From Patellaria atrata CBS 101060 (taxonomy: Eukaryota > Ascomycota > Dothideomycetes > Patellariales > Patellariaceae): 64,000 nucleotides of DNA. Both the position numbers and the translations under genes were made by a program. The stretch is from assembly GCA_010093705.1 (NCBI GenBank), contig MU006090.1, positions 1,763,817 to 1,827,816 on the forward strand, given 5' to 3'. Below are positions 1 through 12,598 of this stretch, in pieces; position 1 is the stretch's first letter; the number at the start of each line of letters is the position of its first letter. The notes under the pieces are model-generated. The model was not told where the DNA came from. It ran no database searches and saw only the letters and a program-made list of their open reading frames with translations.

Positions 1-2470
1 CCACTCCTTCCAACCTCCCTCCCATCCAACACAAACCCCCCACCCCCTCCTCGCCTCCCCCTCCGCCCTTACCGCCTCCGCCTCCCTCCCCAACGCCCTT
101 AACGCCTCCCCCGCAAACCTCAGCGCCCTCACAGTCTCAATATTAATCATGCCCTTACTCTTTCTCAAATCCAACCCCCTACCCCTCTCAACGTCCGTGT
201 GGCCGAAATTCCGCAACACCTCGAGCGCATACTTGAGGGTCTTGGCGGGATGGCGGTGGGCGCGCCAGGCGTCGCAGAGCCAGATGGAGGGGTGCACGAG
301 ACACAACCTCGGCAGGGCATCAAATTTTGGGGAGGGGTAGAGGAGCGCGAGTTGAGTAGTCAAGCGCTCGACGGAGCGGATCGTCGAGGTCGGGATGAAG
401 GAGGAGAGGGAGCCGGCTGTGTCTGCGCCCGTGCCTGTGGCGTGAAGGGGGTTCGACGGAGCGTTGGACGCAGACAGTCCGCCGCCTTTACGCATGACGA
501 CGGACTTGATGGTTTGGAAGAGCTGGTCGCGCTTCCCGCGGAGGGTGGGCCCGTCGGACTTCTCGGCGAGACAGAGCGTGCAGCCGCATTCGAAGCCCCA
601 GCTGTCGGCGTAAACTTTTTGGCGCTGCGACCAGTCCGGCCCGGGGGAGACGTATTGGTGGGTTAGCTCTTCGCCGGCGGGGATGTCCCGAGTGGCGCGG
701 ACGAGCTGATGGGAGCCGAGGAAGGCGCGGGCGGTGTTGGGGGTGCAGGAGTGGTTGAGGAAGGCGGAGCGAGGCCAGAGGGCTGTGGTCAGGCCGGCTG
801 TCGATTTGGAGAAGAGGTTGTGGATTACGGTTAGGGAGTGGAGGGGCGCGTTGAAGCAGTTTGTTACGCGGATGGATTCGATGAGGAAGCTGTGGTCGGA
901 TGTTAGAGGGTCGTTTTAGGAGAGAGAGAGGGAGTATTGGGCGATGGGTGACTTTGAGGGTGGGAATAGGAGATTTTCAAACTTACATGTCTATGACTGG
1001 GACGCCGTCGATTAGTATACCTTCTTTACCACTACGAGGATAGTTTCCGGCATCGAGAGCTAGAAAATCGGCGTTTAGAGATGGGTTGTTGTAGAGTTTG
1101 CGAATCAAGCCCCTGAGCAATGCAGCACTGGATGCAGGAAACACTCTGCCGTTATTGACGTTGAAGAGAACTCTTTCGCTTTCATCATTCGCGGAATAGG
1201 TATTCGGTAGATAAAAGGCTTTTTCGCATAACACAAGTTCACCTGCCTTGATATCGCGAGCTGCAAATGTGCCTCTGCCGTAGTACTCCGTTATACCCAC
1301 CTTCACATCTGCGGAATAAGTCGCGTTGTCGAGGTGAACGTTGCGGTTTGTGAGGGTTGAGCTCATAGCCTTGAAATCGTAACTACCGCCCTCTGCTTCG
1401 GCTAGGCGGGAGTTTGAGCGTTGGAGATCCTTTTTGAAGCTCGAATTCTTGGGATTAAGTTTTGATGCTGCTTCAAAGTGTTTCTTGCCTCGTTCGTACT
1501 CCTCCAACTCGTAAGCTGCTCTGCCAGCAAGGTGGTGAGCCTTTGCATCCGCAGTCCCATCTCCAAAAACCGAAGCAAGGGCGTCTGACTCCGTTGCGTC
1601 GAATCGCTGAAGTAGAAGATTTACCCCTGCACGCTTGCGATAGACATCACTTCGGAAAGCTTTGTCCTCCGATGATGCTCTTGATATGGCCTGAGAATAG
1701 CTATTATATCATTAATCAAATGCATCGATCGGTTGTGTTAACATACTCACCATTCAAGTGCACGAAAGTACTGTTTCGCCAGATATGCCTTGTCTCCAGC
1801 TTGTTTATCATCTGAAGCAGTCCTTGAGAGATTTTGATCTGGTTTTCTTAACTTTTCCGGGATGAACGAACTACCTTCCTCCAATATCAAAAGGTCTGAT
1901 GGATGATCCACCCGTATCGCGTAGTCTTCGTCCCCATTATACTTATAGAATGGTTCTTTGATCGCGATAAAGTCGTTTTCCGCAATGAAGCAATCCAGAG
2001 TCGTGTCATCCCTATTGTATATTGAGAGCTTTTCCACATCGCCTTCCTCATCTTCGATAACGACTATTACGCCGGTGGATCGGTATGGCGAGGAGATCAC
2101 CTTGCCAAAGACGACTTTCCCACGATGGTGGGTCTCTAGGGTCAGATCCCCTACATGTATCTGTAACTTATTAGCCCAAAGTATAATGTCAGGGTACGAG
2201 TTGCTTGACCGGTTCGAGTTCCTTTAGGGGCACGGTCGACGGCGGATATGCCTTAGGTAGAAAGTATTGTCTGATGACGTATGCTTCAGGAGATTCTGCT
2301 AGAGCTTTGCAATTGGTGGCGTGCGATGAGAGAATTTCTTCTCGACTAGGTTTGTTTGGTGGTTTTTGTCCCTCTACTGCTGGTGCTACTCTTGATACCT
2401 CTTTCTGTCGATCTGCAGTGTCTTCATACGGTCTCTCTTCCTCACCATCGAGTTCAGCGTCTTTAGACAT
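1..2470 (-). CDS. TPR-SET domain protein (SMYD-like lysine methyltransferase), 3' end beyond window
   Basis: Likely a protein-lysine methyltransferase using S-adenosylmethionine. Model on the minus strand: exons 2470-2198, 2160-1751, 1700-987 and 889-1, still open at the window edge. The ATG at 2470 is the first in frame. After an N-terminal region, TPR-like helices follow (YLAKQYFRALECYSQAISRA, then an ELEEYERGKKHFEAASKLNP helix pair). The SET domain comes next: YYGRGTFAARDIKAGELVL at its start, the catalytic-core NHSC motif at about 745-756, and the post-SET cysteines FECGCTLC near 569-587. TPR followed by SET matches fungal proteins usually annotated as TPR or SET5/SMYD-like; the substrate cannot be read from sequence. 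The third acceptor is set by phase: the nearer CAG at 1691-1693 breaks the frame, whereas the TAG at 1701-1703 restores it. The 3' part has much higher GC than the 5' exons. Confidence 0.85.
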
Positions 2471-4363
2471 TATTGTTCTAAGTTCAATCGATGTATTTGA
2501 TAGAAGGTCCAAAGAATTGGTACATCAATGGTGATAACCGTAAGTGTAAGATGATACAGCTATTTCCCCTCATGTTGAATGTCCAGCTCCAGCTACTTTA
2601 TGATAGCTCTAGGTCCTAGGGTCGCTGATAAGGTCACGAGTTCTTTGAAGAGTACAAGAAGCGTGTCCTCTTGGTTGCTGAATATAACGGAATGGTGAGC
2701 CGTCGTAGCAAATGAAAAAAGGCGGAGGAAGAATTGTTTTATATGATGTGGCGTCAGATAGAGTGGCCCAAGGATCTTAACGAGATGCTTGAAGTACCCG
2801 ACATCCTGGGAGAGCGTGAGACTCCTGCAGTCGGCGTCGTGCCTGGTGGCGATCGGGGAATAACTAGATCCAGAAAACGCAAAGTAAATTGTAGTAATAG
2901 GTTAGCTTTGATATTAAAGCATGTAAGCTAATAGGTAATGCGCCACAGTGATTGAATATACATTACACTACAGGGTTGAATTTATCGGCCATATCTTGCT
3001 CATTATGGAATGATAAATGCATGCAAGTTGCATAGCCGTCGCTGCTGCTCAAAAGGGCTGTTCAAAGGTACAGTTCAGGTACTGTACATAAACTGAGATA
3101 CCTGCAGAAGAGACATACTGCTTTGAGAGCAGATCATACCTCTGAAACCGCAACGGGTGAACCAGTGGGTTAAAGCCATAAGGACAAGTTCATGGTACTG
3201 GTATGCAATATGCCTTTACACAGCTAGGACTATGGATGCTGGAGGAACACGTTGCGGCTCATTACTCGTATGTTGATTGAGTTTAGAACCAGTTCAGTAT
3301 GAGCTCCTGAACCTGTAATATGGTAACGACGTCTTTGAATTACCAGTACTTCATCACAAGACTAATAAATACTAAGGTAGTAGTCGTAGTTGTAAGTACC
3401 ACAAATGCTATAAGGAAGGTTAACTGTGATTAGTGATTAGTACCCGGCCGAAAGACGAACCCCTATTTGACGGAATCCTGATACACCGGCTGGCGACGAC
3501 TCCAGTAGTACACTTTCAACTCAACTTCACATCCGACGTCACGTCTTGAAGGCAATAACCCCTTTCCATGAGTCCCAACAACCCTTCTGTTTTTTTTCAA
3601 TATCCATTTGTGCCCAAAACCGATGATATAATTAGAAATATTTGACGCCGAAAATTTGTTGAACAGGTGAGAACATTTCGATCACCACTACCTGTACGGA
3701 CGAAAACTAGTAATGGGTTATGGTACACAATATGGTAACAAGTCTTCTAAGCTCTTCCTGAAAGAATTCGCATTGTAGTAGGGGTTTGAGAACAAAAAGT
3801 ATAGGGTAGTAATCAAAGTATTTGCATGAATAACTTGGTTCCTTCAATGACATCTTGAAATGGCAGCTGCATTGGTTCCATCGCGTGCTTCGGAGTTCTT
3901 CCACGAACGAATATTGCCAAATTCACATAAGAAGATATGATCCATCATGGTTTCTTATCCCCATCGATATTTTGACCAGAAGTTAGGACTCATAGATGCT
4001 CCTGAAACAGACCCTGCCGGCGAGCTTGACTGGCTATAATGCCATATCTCACCACTCAAGTGGACTTCCCTGGCATTAAGTGTGACTGGGAGGTCTGACA
4101 TATCAAAACCTAGTATTCCAACTTACTGAAGACGTGGTTCATAATCTCCTAACACATTAATTTCGTTCCCCCAGTTGATGCAAAAGAACTGGTCGTACGG
4201 ATAAACTGCAGGTCCTCAAATCTTTAAAAGGAGGCAAACAGGTCCCCCCATTTGGCGTAACTCTTGACATAGGAAATTGTAGATGGTACGGGACTTGCTG
4301 GCTGAGTTACCTGCGCGTGAAAGATAATGACTTTGTCCAAGGTAGGCGAGGTTAACGATGGAA
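2471..4363. other. Intergenic, 1.9 kb, no supported gene
   Basis: AT-rich sequence between the start of the TPR-SET gene and the 3' end of the small zinc-cluster gene. Only short open frames without family resemblance or splice support occur. Several GGTAC/GTACC-rich short segments are seen near 3060-3110 and 3370-3420, but no clear repeat unit. Confidence 0.5.
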
Positions 4364-5112
4364 CTAGTTGCTGGAATGGCCTGAGCGATATTCAACTTCA
4401 GGTAAAAACCTATCGAAGTCGTACCCCTGAGTATATCCCTTACCGTTCCATTGATTCGTAGATGTTTGATGATCAGTGGGCCACCCTTTGAGCCATTGCG
4501 CATTGCTTCCCTCTATTCTATAAGTACCATTCAAACTCTGCCCTACATCTGGGCGAGTGAGAGATGTCTCTCCTGCAATATACGTGTAAGGATCCGTTGG
4601 CACCATTGGAGGATGTAATGTCGTCTCTTGCGCCATGATGGAGGTATAACTAGACGAAGATCCCTGAAAGGCGAGGTTGGGAGTGTGTGCGGCGCCGGTA
4701 ACTTTGTTAGGGCTGGCGTCCGGAGCCAGTTCATTGATGATCCTCTTCAGATCAGCATTCTCGTTCTCCAAGTCCAGGACTCTTTGTTTCAAGGCAGATG
4801 TACGCCGTTGATCTCCAGCAGCATCGTAGTGACAGTCTTGTGGACTCTTCTTCTGGCATGGAGAACAAACCGGTCTCGCGCCGTCACACTAGAGAAGGGA
4901 AGTTAGAGGTAGTCTTAGGTCGTGGGACCACGGTAACGTGCCTTGCATTTCCGTTTCTGACATGGTTGACATGCGATCGTGGTGATGTTGAGTCTCTTTG
5001 CGGATTGTCTCTTGTTGGGGTTCTCAGAGGGAGGTGTACCGTCCTCTTCTCCTGACCGGGGAGGGGCTGGCAGAAGTGTGCGACTGGCATAAGGGGAAGA
5101 CATTATTTTCAT
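4364..5112 (-). CDS. Small Zn2Cys6 transcription factor with coiled coil
   Basis: Probable DNA-binding regulator, nuclear. Exons 5112-4942 and 4888-4364 give 231 residues. Joining them completes a zinc binuclear cluster: C48-X2-C51-X6-C58-X6-C65-X2-C68-X7-C76, with basic residues KRKCKCD between the second and third cysteines. A leucine-rich coiled coil (ALKQRVLDLENENADLKRII) follows directly, as is usual for dimerising Gal4-type factors. The rest is low-complexity and lacks a fungal_trans domain, so the protein is short for the family; a further 3' exon is possible. The 53-nt intron (4889-4941) starts with GC rather than GT (AAG|GCACGT) and ends TCTAG, with a CTCTAAC branch site. A second in-frame ATG at 5103 could be used. 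Target genes are unknown. Confidence 0.75.
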
Positions 5113-5933
5113 GCTCCTACCAATGTCGTGTGCTGCACATATTCGGGTCCGAAGGCTCCTTATAGTAGTTTTGACGGATGCGCGACACAGCAGGCGGGTG
5201 GAAAGGTATGTAATTTCATCACCGCTAAGTTATACGACGATACAATACCAAAACCACAAGGCCCACATCAAGCTCTAGTAGGGGCATTCAGTACCCAATG
5301 ATAACCCAAAGTTAGTTACAAGTACCTTAGGGTCCTATCAACCGACTGCAAACTTCCAAGGGGTCAAAGAAATTGATAGTAACCTAAATGGAAGTCGAGT
5401 CATTTGGTAAGGTATTGGAGTAAGGTAAGTTATTAGCTTTAGGCCTTCTCCATTCTAAATATCTCTAACCGGTATATACGACGGCGGCGTGCGAGAGTCT
5501 CGCATGCGTTGATTGCCGCTTCACGGAGCTGCCTCCGTCTGTCGGGGAGTGATCTGCGATTGGGTCTAGTCGCACAAAAGTGGAGACATTGGAGAGAGCT
5601 TTTGCATTGAACGATGACTTGTAGATAACCACTTACCTTTCTCTGATCAGATGATGATACAGTACCTTTCGGCTTTGACGCAGTTTTTGGATTTAAGAAC
5701 CTGAACAACGTTTATGCTTAGGTAGAGCCTCAGACCATTATGTTACCGTAGGTTCCGTCATTTGCCACCGCGAAGCCACGTTTCTCTAGCCACGTCCCTA
5801 CAGCTCATATTTCTCTAGCCACAGGCTAGTACGCATATGGATAATAAGATACCATGGAATATGCTGACGGGAAAGGTTCAAGGTAAACTCCCGTCTACTC
5901 CCGTCATAAGGTATTTTAACCTCCGTTTCGGGA
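5113..5933. other. Intergenic, 0.8 kb
   Basis: Upstream of the zinc-cluster gene and downstream of TRAPPC11. It contains a 13-bp direct repeat (TTTCTCTAGCCAC) at 5781-5793 and 5810-5822. An 89-codon minus-strand frame at 5439-5708 has no recognisable similarity and was not called. Confidence 0.45.
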
Positions 5934-8900
5934 TTAGGTTTCCTCCCGATCATCTTCCTCCTTCTCGGCATCCACCCAAATTAAAACGCCGCGTTTCTCT
6001 GCTCTACAACCATCCGCAGCCAAAACCTTCAATACTTGTCTGAAGTATCGATCTACCACTCTCAGCTGAGGGTTAATCCATTTCCCGTGTATCAATGGGA
6101 GCACATTGAATCTGACTGTTTCTCTGCTCATCGGTAGCACGTGTAAAGCTTTTAATCGTGGCCCGCTCATCGCGAATTCTTCTGATCCCTCCATGGTCAT
6201 GTCAAACGTAAGAAAATGGATCGTTGGGTTTTCAAACGTATATGCGAGGTGAATAACGGACGGCACCGAAGATGAAGGCGCCGAAGTTCGGGTGGTAAGA
6301 AGCACGCGCGGCTCACTGCTGGGAACGATCTGGCGGGGTACGAGAAGTGTGCTAACAATACTCGGGGTAGCAGTCCCTGATTCAACGACCTTTCGTCTCC
6401 ATTTCACCTGAAGATCGAGATTGAGACCAAGTGGGCGACGCTCTTCCAGGTTGAGCTTTCGAACCTCTATATCAAACTCACGTTCTTGGAGGTCTCTTGG
6501 TGATACTTCGGCTTCCGGAATCGGTGCGTCGTCCTTCTTGATCTTGCAATTAGCACCTCCATCTATCGCGTGTAAGATCAAGTCCGCCTCCTCTAAGATG
6601 ATGGTCTCATCCGCAAAAGACATAATGCGAGCTGTCAATATCCAACTCTGTGCAATTCCAACAGCGTTGCCATCCTCACCATTTTGACCTTGGTTGACGC
6701 TGAAATAACTCGGCCAGGGATCCGGATGTACCCGTGGCCTGAACTCGTAATTTGCCTCGAAGAGATCCAGTATTACCAGCTCAACGGAAAGTGTCTTGGA
6801 TACGGGTGTATCCGGATCGCTGAGGAGATGATAGAGCACCTTGATCTCTAATACAAAGTCCGATGGTTGAGACGTAGCTGTGAATGATATCGACGCAGTT
6901 CGAGTTTCCCCAGCAGCCAATCGTCCAACAGTATGCTGAGGAAGTTCCGTCATTGATAAATTGCTAGTGGTGGACTCGGATCTGTTTTGCTTTGACGGTT
7001 GATGTGTGCCTGAAACCCAAGTAAACGTAGGGATAAGTTTGGAACGACCAACGACCTGGAGCTCCAATATGGCTTCTGTCTCCTCGTCTTCATGATTTGC
7101 GACTTCGACATCCAGGGTGATAGGTTCATCGCAGAAGTAGTCAGCTCGTAAATTGGGAAGGCTAAGGTCTACCTTGGGTGGCTTTGGATGTATTATAGTT
7201 GGACTGTCTTTCTCCCTCCCGAGCTGTTTGGTTTTTATGCCTCCGCGACTCTGGAACCACCAGGTAGGCCATCTCTCCACAATCTCGAAAGTAGAACTAG
7301 AGGTAAGTTTAAATCTCTCTCTTTCTATGGTTATTATACTTCCCACTGGTCGCACCTCACCAGCTTCTCGAAATATAATGGGAAATGACAACACCTTTAT
7401 TTGACCAGGGTAAAAGGTGAGGTCTGTCAATCCTGAGAAGCTTAGTTTTGAGCCCCCAGAGTTTGCTGTGGTCCCCTCAGCTATCTTCATATTAACAATG
7501 ATTGACTCACGTGGAGTTCCTAATGCCGTATGCGTTACGGAAGGACCATGTGAAATGGTAATCATATTGAGACATCCTTCGAACTGCACAGCAATATGAG
7601 ACAGTGTAACGGGTGCGGAATTCTTGTGAGCACTGGACCTAATGACCAATTGGGTCTTCATAGCGTTTGAAACGTGACCTTCACTGTCTTCGAAAGTACA
7701 AGATACTGCTACTACTTTTTGTTAGCCTTATTTATTTAATCTTAGTGTTAGTATAGATACATGATGCATTCGTCCATTTATAACGTTAGAAACAGAAAGA
7801 AGTACTTACGAAAAGAGGAAGTATCTGCGGCATTCAGATCAACCTCTATCTTGGTACCTAATCCATCATCTCCATAAGTTATGTCGTCAAGACAGTGATC
7901 GAGATCATGCTTCTGATCGGTATCTGTGCTAAGAGCTAAATGCATTAGAATCCTGGCTTAGAAGACGTTGAAGGTCTTACCATTATTGTACAACTCCCAG
8001 CAGGTAGCAAGCACCAACTCTGCTTCACGAAGATGCACGGCACACGTGTGTAACGCCGAAGCGACTTGATAAACCAAAGACCACCAGTGTTCTGCACGCC
8101 AGTTCATTCCTTCCCAAAGGGGTTTTAGAAAAGCAACAGCCTCAGCGAATCGCCCAGCTCGTACGAGTTCGGTACCGATATCGAGCTGGAGTTTTGATAC
8201 CCGACGATGCTGACTTCTACTGTAGAACTCTCCTACCGCTTGCTCCAATGTCTCAACGATTTCACGCGTATGGTCGTAGCCATCCACACCCGGTAATGCT
8301 GCCTCGATATGTGGTTGGGGAACGAGGTATGTGTCATAAGTGCCATATCGATGGGCTACTTGTGTCGCTGGTGACATTCCAGGAGGCACACGATCTTCCT
8401 CTGGTATGTCTTCAGCAAGAGTACGCCTTGCAAAAGAATGTCTTGCAGATAGCTCAAACCAATATCCGGCATGGTGGAGAAGATGCCACGGTGGTAGTCT
8501 TTCGCCAACAGGTATAGCCTTTTCAGCTGGAACGTAAAAAGTTGGCGCTTGACCTCCAATTACATCGCCTGCTCTATTGAAATCTTTGATGTTGAAACTT
8601 GGTAGATTTGCTCTCTGAATAGTTTCGGCCATTATTTTAGACCACCTTGCCTCCCAAGCTTGCCAACCATAATTACTGGACCCTTTGCCCCGTCGATCGA
8701 TTAAATCTTGCATCCTATCTCTATAGTCAACCCAAGCTTGCACCGCAGACGTGGGCAGATTGTTCCATAATAGACAACGTAAAATACGCAAAGCTATAGT
8801 ATCAGTGAGCAGACGGGTATCATCCCAACGCGGTGACCAGCTAGCTATTGTCTCAAAGACTCCGTCCGAGTTGAGAAGCCCATCCAGGGCAATACTATAA

Positions 8901-9948
8901 TGTCTACACGCTGCATCCATTTCTTGACGAAACTCAGCGAAAACTCCCAGTTTGTACTCATATCGCACTGCCCAGGCCTGGCTCGTTAGAGTTTGAGATG
9001 TTCCTCTTGTAGGTGGAACTGTGGGTGGGGGAGCGTATCCTCGACTCTTCTTCCGCCTAGAATGCTTCGTGAGATCCCGATAATATTCGATGCACCCTGG
9101 TTGGAGCGCAGAAAGCACAGTGCTGACAAAAGTAGATAGCTCTACTCGAGACGTATTTGGGGGGAGAAGAAATAATCCCGTCTTTGGATCTAGGCCTGTA
9201 CCTCGACGAATAGTATTAAGTCGTTCGTCAAGATCAGGCGCCTGCAAGACAGTTTTATCGCTCAGAACGATTACAACTAAGCGTGTTTTGTATTCCGAGG
9301 CCTGTAAAACCTGCTTTATCTTGGATATTTCATTTTTGAGCTGATTGTCATGCAAACTATTCTTCGAGGGATCAGATTTTAGCTCATAAAATGCTATGAG
9401 CGCCGATGGAACGAAGTATTGGTGCTTTGCGAGCCAGAAAGGGGTCATAATCCCGTCCGGGAAAGATGGAGAACCGGGAGAAAGGGGCGAAATAGGTGAG
9501 TGCAATATCCATGAAGCAGGGATCGTTGTAAGGGGACTTTGAGTCACTGGAAACTCATCGGGAGTTCTTGCAGGGGGAGCAGCTTTGCGCGGAGGGAGTG
9601 TAAAGCTCTAAAGTCCTATGGTATCAGCGGACATGTATGTGGATTTCCCATTCTGGGCTTCATCAGACCTACCCTCCCAACTGCCCTGAATTTGAAACCG
9701 ATGAGCTCTGTTCTACTCTTGCTCGACCAAGGTGCATTTGTGCCGTCAGCTTTCAGGAAATCTCGTAGTAACTCCTGAGCTCGTTCTCCTTTCAAGTTTG
9801 GCCATTCTGAATTGATGAAAGCCCCGCGATCCTGTAGAGGACTGTGGGATCGTGTAGATGAGTATTGACTATCCTCATGAGTACTTAAACCATAGAGCAC
9901 AATCAACGGAAGATTGTGCGCAACATAATCTGCAGGATACGCATCCAT
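5934..9948 (-). CDS. TRAPP complex subunit TRAPPC11 (foie gras/gryzun protein)
   Basis: Component of the TRAPP vesicle-tethering complex, which activates Rab GTPases in ER-Golgi and Golgi traffic. Exons 9948-9673, 9607-7981, 7935-7810 and 7705-5934 total 3,801 nt (1,266 residues), close to the fungal family length. The N-terminus MDAYPADYVAHNLPLIVLYG and the linker SFTLPPRKAAPPARTPDEF are typical of filamentous-fungal orthologues. The foie-gras region spans roughly residues 330-630, with helical-repeat sequence such as QLDIGTELVRAGRFAEAVAF. The C-terminal beta-rich gryzun-like part lies in the last exon. Intron 1 (9672-9608) is a GTAGGT..TTTAG intron; reading through it instead gives an early stop. 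The last acceptor could be the CAG at 7706-7708 (used here) or a TAG three bases earlier on the transcript. Divergent from RXT2 with 455 bp between the starts. Confidence 0.9.
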
Positions 9949-10403
9949 CGCTGGGGGTGAGAACGGAAGGGACTACAAGAAACATAAAAGGTCCTCAGTC
10001 ATATCTTCATGTTCCGCGCGGATGACGTGCGCGTGGACTAAAAGCTAGTGAATCGAAAATATAGTATCATTGAACATTGAGTCTTAATTGCATGTTGAAG
10101 ATGCTTACTATCACTTCGTTGACTAGAACCGCGAAAGTCAGATAGATATTGATGGAGATTAGATCATCAAAGCTACAAGAAAGTCCCTTGGGCTTGGCGC
10201 GGTAAAATAGCTCCGCCATACAATCTAGCATTCAGCCCTCAACTTACTCTTTTGATACCACCTTGGTTTTCTCCTTGAAATTTGTCCTAGTTCTATGATT
10301 ATATGAGTACTTGAATCTTCTCGTACATATTTGAACATTTTCAAACAGGATTCACCTTGAAACCCCTACAAAGATATCAAGTGTTCAACGCGGTCCGCCC
10401 ACC
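9949..10403. promoter_or_regulatory. Divergent promoter region, TRAPPC11 / RXT2
   Basis: 455 bp between the start codons of two head-to-head genes, so it must hold both promoters and 5' UTRs. No specific operator could be assigned by eye. Confidence 0.5.
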
Positions 10404-12016
10404 ATGGCCGCGACTCAGGCTTTGATCGCGGAGACGATCACGGCGATGAAAAGAGCAGTACAACGGGCTGACGAATGTGAGTCACTAATAAACTTCCGCT
10501 TTCTTAGAACTGCAGTTACTGACTATACTGGTCCTCTGATAGCTTCCGAGTCTGACGATCAGATATACTACCCAACAAATCGAGCGAACAAGCTTAAACG
10601 TAAGGCGAGATATGTTCAGCAAGGACGACTGGACAATGGCGCGGGCCCTAAATCGTATAAAAGAGTGTGTTATGCTAAATTTCTTCTGAAATTGGGCTTG
10701 CTAAACCGTTGGGTAGAAAATTGGACATGCCAACTACGAGCGTTACATCATTCACCGCAACCCTCCGCGATACGACGTCGATGGCGAGATAGTCGACTTG
10801 GACGACAACGATATAGACTCGGATGCGCTTAGCGAACAGGACGAGAATCCATGGGCTGGGATCAAGATTGAAAGTTTGTCTCCCTGTCCCTCCAGATCAC
10901 GGCTCCTCGAACCTTAAACTAATATCTTGAAACTATATAGACACGCTAGCTCCACTCACATCCTTAACGCAGCTTGCTACGCATCCCAGCTGGTCTGCCC
11001 CATATCAGTCTCGAGCACTCAAGACCATGATCGAGGAGTGTCGCGAAAATTTGTATCGGGAACAGAATGCTTTGTGGCGAGCGAAGGAACTGCTGACAAA
11101 ATTCCGAGGGGATGAAACCTGGGCGCCGGTCGGAATATTTGCAACCGAGTATGATGAGCTCTTATTGCGAAATACTATTCCCGCTAGAGCAACTGCATCA
11201 TCAGCAACTCAGTCCATTCAAAATGGCGAACAACAACTACTAGAGTGGGACCCTTCAAGATCAGGAGCAGACGGGCTGAGAACGCCACCGCACAACTTGA
11301 ACCGAGCGAATAGGGACGTGGACGGACTAGTAATGGAGGATGTACAGAATTCACAGCTATCCGCGGGTACATCTCCTCAGATAACGTCCAACGGCGTGCC
11401 GGTCAGTAGTGAGGGTATGAAAATAGAAAACCCCACTACCAATGGAGAAAGCCACAATGGTATGACAGACTCTATCGGAGTACATAGTCATAATCTAGAT
11501 GCTCCACCCAGAGATAACCTTCCTTCACCACCAGAAGAAGATGACACCAGCTCTCAGGCGAACTCCCACCGCATGACGACCAGACGGCGCGCCCGTGGAC
11601 CCTCCAACCCTGCTTCAACCACTTCTTCGCCTGCCCCCACCTCTGAAACCGTACCCTCCGTTCACCCTTTCTTCGCCTTCCCTACACATCTCCTCACGGA
11701 TCGCTCTCTTGGGCTCCAACCACACATCGCGGATCAAATGCGGCAGATCCTTCTTCTTTATGTACAGAAACAGGACGAAGTGGTGAGAGGCGCGAAGGAA
11801 CTGTTAGATGGGCTACTGGCGGCGGACAGGAAGAGAAAGGAGGTGCTGAAATGGTCAAAAGCGGAAGCACATGTGGGGACGATGAAGGACGGCGAAGATT
11901 GGTATGATAAGGAAGAATGGGGTCTGACGGAGGACTTGGTGAAGGGTAAGGAGGAGGAGGAAGAGGTCGAGGTACCAGGAAAGAAGACGAGACAGAGGAG
12001 ACGCGCGGGGGATTAA
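10404..12016 (+). CDS. RXT2: Rpd3L histone deacetylase complex subunit RXT2
   Basis: Subunit of the large Rpd3/Sin3 deacetylase complex, which represses transcription in the nucleus. Exons 10404-10476, 10543-10664, 10717-10873 and 10941-12016 give 1,428 nt (475 residues). The Rxt2 N-terminal domain is visible once spliced: YYPTNRANKLKRKARYV, then NYERYIIHRNPPRYDVDGE and an acidic DLDDNDIDSDALSEQDENPW stretch, then PLTSLTQLATHPSWSAPYQS and KTMIEECRENLYREQNALW. All three joins preserve frame exactly across this conserved block, which supports the model. The C-terminal half is a disordered linker followed by a short helical segment (IADQMRQILLLYVQKQDEVV) and a Lys/Glu-rich end. The ATG has a good context (CCACCATGG). 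Third positions become C-rich and then G-rich in the last 500 bp. Confidence 0.88.
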
Positions 12017-12598
12017 GATCGAAATGTTTTGCATAGATTGAATGAAATATACCCACTCTTGTCTATGCTTGTTTGCCTTGACTAGGTTTCCTCCTTTAAC
12101 AAATTCTATCTTGTTCAGCTTACCCGAGTACAAAAAGGAATAAAGCTGTTATGATCCGTTAACCTTGCGATGTGCTGCGCGACCGTATGAGAAAGAAGAA
12201 ATAAATAAAAAAAGACAAATTGCAAAACAATTAGCCCCGTAGGACTCCTTGAACCCCCAGGACGGGATTTTTGCTGCCGCTGCTCCATTGACCTGAGGTT
12301 TACCGATAAACCCGCCCGGAGGGAATCGAACCGACGACGTTTCGAGGGGGAAGGGAGATCGTAGTCAGACTGCCTGACCGCTCTGCCATTGTTAGTTGAA
12401 ACAGGACTTCTCCTTGGCGAATATAAAGACGAGGGGGGCGAGGGGCGGAGAGCTTAGAAGGAATATCACGTGTAGTGTTTGTAAATGTTGAAGAGACTAG
12501 TTGGGACATGGAAGGAGGGAGGACCTCTCTACTACGAATCTGGGTCACATGATATATTGATGCTATATATAATACAAAGACTGAGTAGGTAAGACATC
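12017..12598. other. Intergenic between convergent RXT2 and PRORS
   Basis: About 580 bp holding the 3' ends of both genes. It contains the tRNA-like element described separately, plus an A-rich stretch near 12190-12230. Confidence 0.5.
12297..12400 (-). pseudogene. Degenerate tRNA-like element with A and B boxes
   Basis: On the minus strand there is a perfect-looking polymerase III A box (TGGCAGAGCGG, 12388-12378) and B box (GGTTCGATTCC, 12332-12322), whose starts are 56 bp apart. Between them, GTCTGACTACGATC closely resembles the anticodon arm of eukaryotic tRNA-Arg(ACG). No canonical cloverleaf forms: the T stem has mismatches, the 3' half of the anticodon stem is lost, and the 5' and 3' flanks do not pair as an acceptor stem. 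A 6-bp hairpin (GGTTTA/TAAACC, 12297-12312) lies at the 3' end. I read it as a decayed tRNA-Arg gene or a tRNA-derived short interspersed element, not a working tRNA. Confidence 0.5.

Noticed and set aside
199-666. 155-codon plus-strand frame near the left edge
   Set aside because: It is antisense to the SET domain exon, whose NHSC and post-SET cysteine motifs are clear on the minus strand.
5439-5708. 89-codon minus-strand frame
   Set aside because: No similarity, no promoter or splice support; lies in an intergenic gap.
12300-12400. Functional tRNA gene
   Set aside because: Acceptor and T stems do not pair and the anticodon stem is incomplete, despite good A and B boxes.
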